Shown piece by piece: positions 9,113-11,906 of a DNA stretch of 11,906 nt (within the stretch, counting starts at the first letter, position 1; the number at the start of each line of letters is the position of its first letter). Below the pieces are notes generated by a model that was given only the letters and a program-made list of their open reading frames with translations, was not told the origin of the DNA and did no database searches. This stretch comes from an uncultured Lysobacteraceae bacterium (GTDB lineage Bacteria; Pseudomonadota; Gammaproteobacteria; Xanthomonadales; Xanthomonadaceae): assembly GCA_946482565.1 (NCBI GenBank), contig CAMLSB010000050.1, positions 1-11,906 on the forward strand, written 5' to 3'. The position numbers and the translations under genes were made by a program.

Positions 9113-9717
9113 CGGCCCGGTTCCCCGCTCGACGCGCCACGCCCGCCCACCAGCCGCGAGGACGCGACCTGCGCCTTGCCCGCATGGCGCTCGAACGTGA
9201 ACGCATACGTCAGGCGCACTGGCACGTGCGTGAGCGCGATTTCCCTGCCCCGGCAATCGCCACGCTCGCGCTGCGCGCGCAGGTGCTCCGGGAAGTGGCA
9301 GATCGCGGCGGCGGAAAAGCTCCACGCCTGCATCGCATGCATCACCGATTCTTCGTACGGTGCGACCTGCGCATTCGCCTGCCCGGGACAACGATCGCTG
9401 CCATGCAACGGCGCCAGCCGCGAGATGTCGCCGGCCGCGTCGAGCCAGGCTTCCACGCAGACGGTGACCGGCGCCACGTCGCCCGCGGCGACACCGGGCG
9501 GAAACGCCGGCGCCGGCGAGTCAAGCTCCGACGGCATCACGAACAGGGAGAGTTCGTCCATCTGGTATTGCGGCTGGCCAGCCGGCTGCAGCAATGCATG
9601 GTCGACGCGCGTGCTGTCCGGCGCTGAAGCGACATGCGCAACGGGTGTCGCGCATGCCGAGAGCAGGAAGAAAGTGGCCGCTGCCGGAAGACGGGCGGCC
9701 GTCTTCGTTTGCATCAT
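9109..9717 (-). CDS. Lipoprotein with TonB C-terminal-like domain, third gene of the BlaI/M56 operon
   Basis: A 202-residue predicted lipoprotein. The signal sequence ends in the canonical lipobox LSAC, so lipidation is expected at Cys22. Residues about 60-185 resemble a divergent TonB C-terminal domain: VTVCVEAWLDAAGDI, then YEESVMHAMQAWSFSAA, then VPVRLTYAFTFE near the end. Four cysteines in the mature domain (87, 110, 140, 155) could form two disulfides, fitting a periplasmic or outer-membrane location. The function is unknown. The start at ATG 9717 is five bases after the stop of the M56 gene, with AGGG about nine bases upstream; ATG 9714 is an alternative. Its stop is embedded in CTAG shared with the convergent TauE gene. 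Confidence 0.75.
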   Translation of the reverse strand: MMQTKTAARLPAAATFFLLSACATPVAHVASAPDSTRVDHALLQPAGQPQYQMDELSLFVMPSELDSPAPAFPPGVAAGDVAPVTVCVEAWLDAAGDISRLAPLHGSDRCPGQANAQVAPYEESVMHAMQAWSFSAAAICHFPEHLRAQRERGDCRGREIALTHVPVRLTYAFTFERHAGKAQVASSRLVGGRGASSGEPGR

Positions 9718-9722
9718 CGCGA

Positions 9723-10979
9723 TCAACCCTGTGCGGATGCCTTTGGTTCCCCGGGCGAGAACGTCACCGGTACGCGAACGCGCCCTGCGACCGGCTTGCC
9801 ATCCTTCACCTGCGGGGTGAACTTCCAGTCCCATGCATTCTTGGCTGCCGCGGCAACCAGTCTCCGGTCCGACGTCGTCGCACTTTCGACACTCACTCCG
9901 GTGATGCTGCCATCGGCCGCCACGTCGATGAGCAGCATGATCGTGCCACCGGAGCCGGCGTCGACGGAATCCTTCGGATAAGCGGGCGGCGGGATCCGGA
10001 CTTCGCCGACGGGGAAGTCACTGGGGTTGATCTTGATCGTGCCGACGACATCGCTTGCCGCGGTCTCCGAGCCGTTCGAGGCGGCATCCTGAGGCTGCGA
10101 GGCCCAGGCCGCGAAGGCCGCGGCGGAGGCGAGGATGGCGACGGCCGCATTGCCCGCGATGCGGCGGCGACGGGTGGCGATGGGTTCCCTGAGCATGGCG
10201 ATTCTCTCCTTGAGCGGGTGGCCGAAGCCGAAGTGGCAGGCCAGCGGCGACGCTTCGGCGCCGAACTGGGCCTGGAACAGCGCATCGCCGTAGGCGCGGC
10301 GCGATTGCGGGTGGCGCGCGACGACGATCGCGTCGCAGGCGAGTTCCTGGTCGTGGCGGAAGCGTCGCGCCGCGACGTGGGCGAGCGGGTTGAACCAGCA
10401 CAGGCAGCGCAGCGCGGCGACCGCGAGATTCGCCCATGCGTCGCCGCGGACGACGTGCGTGCGTTCGTGGGCGAGGACGAGGTCGCGCTGGCGCGCGTCG
10501 TAGCGCGACTCGAAGTCGGCAGGCACCACGATGCGCGGCGCCAGCACGCCGACCGTAGCGGGCAATCCTTCGGCGACATGTTCCGCGCGCCATGCATCCC
10601 CGTGCGGCCGCAGCGCGCCCAGGGAGGCGCGGAACTTCGCCTGCGCGGCCGCCATCAGCAACGCGAAAGCGATCGCGCCGCAAACCCAGGCGCCCAGCGC
10701 CCACGGTTGCCAGGAGAAGCCGGCCCCGCTGCCGGCGAAATCGGCGGCGACGCTCAACGGCGCTGCGAAACGCACGCCGATCGCTGCGACATCGACCGAA
10801 GGTGCGGACGGAATCGCGAGGGCGACCAGTGCCGCGGGCACCAGCCACCACGCCGCGTACGCCGCGCGCGCGCCGAACGCGCGCCGCAGCGGTTGCCGTG
10901 CCAGCAGCACCAGCGCGATCGCGGCGCTCCCGACGAGCGTGGCCTGGACGAGCAACGCGATCGCTTCACGGCTTTCCAT
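9723..10979 (-). CDS. M56 family (BlaR1-like) membrane metallopeptidase with C-terminal TonB domain
   Basis: A sensor-protease: in the family an outer signal triggers an inner zinc protease, and the partner BlaI repressor is inactivated. The 418 residues have hydrophobic helices near 8-27, 40-57 and 93-112. The protease segment has zinc motif HERTH (171-175) and a third ligand Glu212 in HDQELACD, preceded by GVLAPRIVVP. A last helix (274-293) is followed by a short linker and a TonB C-terminal domain (about 326-410). That domain contains PPPAYP, GTIMLLIDVAADGSI and AWDWKFTP. It replaces the penicillin-binding sensor of classical BlaR1, so a beta-lactam signal is not indicated. The ATG at 10979 overlaps the BlaI stop by 14 bases, showing translational coupling. 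Confidence 0.9.
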   Translation of the reverse strand: MESREAIALLVQATLVGSAAIALVLLARQPLRRAFGARAAYAAWWLVPAALVALAIPSAPSVDVAAIGVRFAAPLSVAADFAGSGAGFSWQPWALGAWVCGAIAFALLMAAAQAKFRASLGALRPHGDAWRAEHVAEGLPATVGVLAPRIVVPADFESRYDARQRDLVLAHERTHVVRGDAWANLAVAALRCLCWFNPLAHVAARRFRHDQELACDAIVVARHPQSRRAYGDALFQAQFGAEASPLACHFGFGHPLKERIAMLREPIATRRRRIAGNAAVAILASAAAFAAWASQPQDAASNGSETAASDVVGTIKINPSDFPVGEVRIPPPAYPKDSVDAGSGGTIMLLIDVAADGSITGVSVESATTSDRRLVAAAAKNAWDWKFTPQVKDGKPVAGRVRVPVTFSPGEPKASAQG

Positions 10980-11352
10980 CGTCGATCTCCTCGAGCAGCT
11001 TGCGCAGTTCCGCGACGTCCTTCGGGCCGAGCTTGCGGTGGCGGCTGAAGTGCGCCACCAGCGGCGCGACGCGACCGTCGAACAGCCGCTGCAGCAACCC
11101 CTCGCTTTCGTCCATCAGCCAGGCCTGCCGGCTGAGCACCGGCGTGTACAGGTATCGGCGCCCGTCCTTCGACGCCTTGATCGCGCCCTTCTTCAACAGG
11201 CGGTTGAGGAGGGTCTTGATGGTGGCTTCCTGCCAGTCCTGGCGCTGCGCGAGCGCGGCCACGACGTCCTCGGCCGGGAGTGGCGAACGGCCGCCGGCCT
11301 CGGCTTCCCAGAGGACTTCCATCACCACGGATTCGGCTTCGCTGACCTGCAT
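10966..11352 (-). CDS. BlaI/MecI-family transcriptional repressor
   Basis: A 128-residue winged-helix repressor that probably controls its own operon. The N-terminus follows the family pattern SEAE-VMEVLW (4-15). The recognition region is DWQEATIKTLLNRLLKKG (39-56), and the wing YLYTPVL (67-73). The C-terminal dimerisation helices end LRKLLEE. His101-Phe102 falls at the place where staphylococcal BlaI/MecI are cut (Asn101-Phe102), so cleavage by the M56 partner is a reasonable inference. The start at ATG 11352 is at the edge of the promoter dyads, and the mRNA leader is probably only about ten bases. Its stop overlaps the M56 start. Confidence 0.93.
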   Translation of the reverse strand: MQVSEAESVVMEVLWEAEAGGRSPLPAEDVVAALAQRQDWQEATIKTLLNRLLKKGAIKASKDGRRYLYTPVLSRQAWLMDESEGLLQRLFDGRVAPLVAHFSRHRKLGPKDVAELRKLLEEIDDGKP

Positions 11353-11400
11353 CGATTACATCCGTAAACTATACGGTCGTGAATTTACGCCTGTAATCGA
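11352..11400 (-). promoter_or_regulatory. blaI promoter with double BlaI-type operator
   Basis: Two dyads TTAC-N4-GTAA stand at 11356-11367 and 11385-11396, centres 29 bases apart. They are also inverted copies of each other: TCGATTACATCCGTAAA (11352-11368) and the reverse complement of 11384-11400 agree at 15 of 17 positions. On the minus strand ATTACA (11397-11392), an 18-base spacer and TATAGT (11373-11368) form a promoter. One dyad therefore covers the -35 and the other the start point, an ideal arrangement for autorepression. Confidence 0.75.
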
Positions 11401-11420
11401 AGATGTCAAGCCCTTGGCGG

Positions 11421-11478
11421 AGCCGACCCACGGTCGGCTGCATTTGCTCCGGATCAGCCGAGCATGGCTCGGCTCTAC
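11421..11478 (-). repeat. Pair of similar hairpins, GTAG-type REP element, at the end of tkt
   Basis: Hairpin one is AGCCGACC (11421-11428) with GGTCGGCT (11432-11439). Hairpin two is AGCCGAGC (11456-11463) with GCTCGGCT (11467-11474). Each has a perfect 8-bp stem and a 3-base loop, and the two stems differ at one base pair. On the minus strand hairpin two is headed directly by GTAG (11478-11475), the signature of the GTAG-type palindromic repeats described in Stenotrophomonas. The TAG of that head is the transketolase stop codon. The pair may also serve as the tkt terminator. Confidence 0.6.
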
Positions 11479-11906
11479 AGGGCGCGGGCGGCGGCGACGA
11501 CGGCGTCGACGGTGAAGCCGAACTCGGGGAACAGCGCCTCGGCGGGCGCACTCGCACCGAAACCGTGCATGCCGACCACCGCGCCGTCGAGGCCGACGTA
11601 CTTGCGCCAGAAATCGGCCGTGCCCGCCTCGATCGCGACGCGCTTGCGGCAGGCCGACGGCAAAACCGATTCGCGGTACGCCGCGTCCTGGCGATCGAAC
11701 ACGTCGGTCGACGGCATCGACACCACGCGCACGCCGTCGCCAAGCTTCGCCGCGGCATCCATCGCGAGGCCCACTTCGGAGCCCGTCGCGACGAGGATGA
11801 TCTCAGGTGCGCCGGCGGAATCCTTCAGCACGTAACCCCCGCGCGCGATCGCCGCGACCTGCGCCTCGCTGCGCGCCTGGTGCGGCAGGTTCTGGCGCGA
11901 GAACAC
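11475..11906 (-). CDS. tkt: Transketolase, C-terminal 143 residues (cut by window edge)
   Basis: A thiamine-diphosphate enzyme that moves two-carbon units between sugar phosphates, linking the pentose phosphate pathway to glycolysis. Only the C-terminal domain is in the window. It begins FSRQNLPHQ, followed by [56 protein letters not shown], and [19 protein letters not shown] close to the end. These are diagnostic transketolase C-terminal motifs. The catalytic domains lie beyond the right edge, so no start is given. The stop TAG is part of the GTAG repeat head. The gene is on the same strand as gap, pgk and pyk, and its stop is 122 bases upstream of blaI. Confidence 0.96.
   Translation of the reverse strand: MFSRQNLPHQARSEAQVAAIARGGYVLKDSAGAPEIILVATGSEVGLAMDAAAKLGDGVRVVSMPSTDVFDRQDAAYRESVLPSACRKRVAIEAGTADFWRKYVGLDGAVVGMHGFGASAPAEALFPEFGFTVDAVVAAARAL

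Noticed and set aside
9594..11048. 484-residue plus-strand frame opposite the M56 gene
   Set aside because: Low-complexity Arg/Ala/Gly composition antisense to a clear M56-TonB protein; no start site or motif.
9723..11352. Classical beta-lactam resistance regulator (blaI-blaR1) with a beta-lactamase
   Set aside because: The M56 protein has a TonB domain and no penicillin-binding sensor, and no beta-lactamase is nearby. The metallo-beta-lactamase fold at 7503-8366 is persulfide-dioxygenase-like.

Overview
The window is very GC-rich DNA with tightly packed genes on both strands. Protein signatures suggest a gammaproteobacterium of the Xanthomonadaceae/Lysobacteraceae type (Lysobacter, Luteimonas or Stenotrophomonas relatives). 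The grounds are an Azotobacter-type 7Fe ferredoxin, a BlaI plus M56-TonB pair, glycolytic genes clustered on one strand, and a GTAG-headed hairpin repeat. The genus is inferred, not proven. Every gene reads cleanly; only the two end genes are cut, by the window edges.

Layout. The minus strand carries four central-carbon genes: transketolase (right edge, C-terminal part), gap, pgk and pyruvate kinase (left edge, N-terminal part). pgk and pyk are 75 bases apart and are probably co-transcribed. Other genes lie between them. A plus-strand membrane glycosyltransferase diverges from pgk. A minus-strand group III truncated haemoglobin converges on it. The ferredoxin fdxA (plus) diverges from the globin and converges on gap. 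A secreted S1/P1-type nuclease (plus) diverges from gap.

Right of the nuclease is a likely sulfur-handling group. A plus-strand persulfide-dioxygenase-like metallo-beta-lactamase protein overlaps by 4 bases a TauE/SafE (TSUP) permease. Diverging from it across 52 bases is an exported phosphatase-like protein of the type fused to the dioxygenase in Blh proteins. Together they suggest oxidation of persulfide to sulfite and sulfite export, with the phosphatase-like half split off and sent out of the cytoplasm.

Next is a minus-strand operon of three genes: a BlaI-type repressor, an M56 (BlaR1-like) membrane metallopeptidase whose outer end is a TonB C-terminal domain, and a small lipoprotein that itself resembles a TonB C-terminal domain. 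A double dyad (TTAC-N4-GTAA twice, 29 bases apart) covers its promoter and is the obvious BlaI operator. Between this operon and transketolase sit two near-identical hairpins, one of which contains the transketolase stop codon.

Convergent gene ends are compact. Two pairs have a GC-rich hairpin between them, one has a hairpin spanning both stop codons, and one shares a palindromic CTAG. No tRNA, rRNA, CRISPR, insertion sequence or prophage gene was seen, and no gene-free stretch exceeds about 125 bases.
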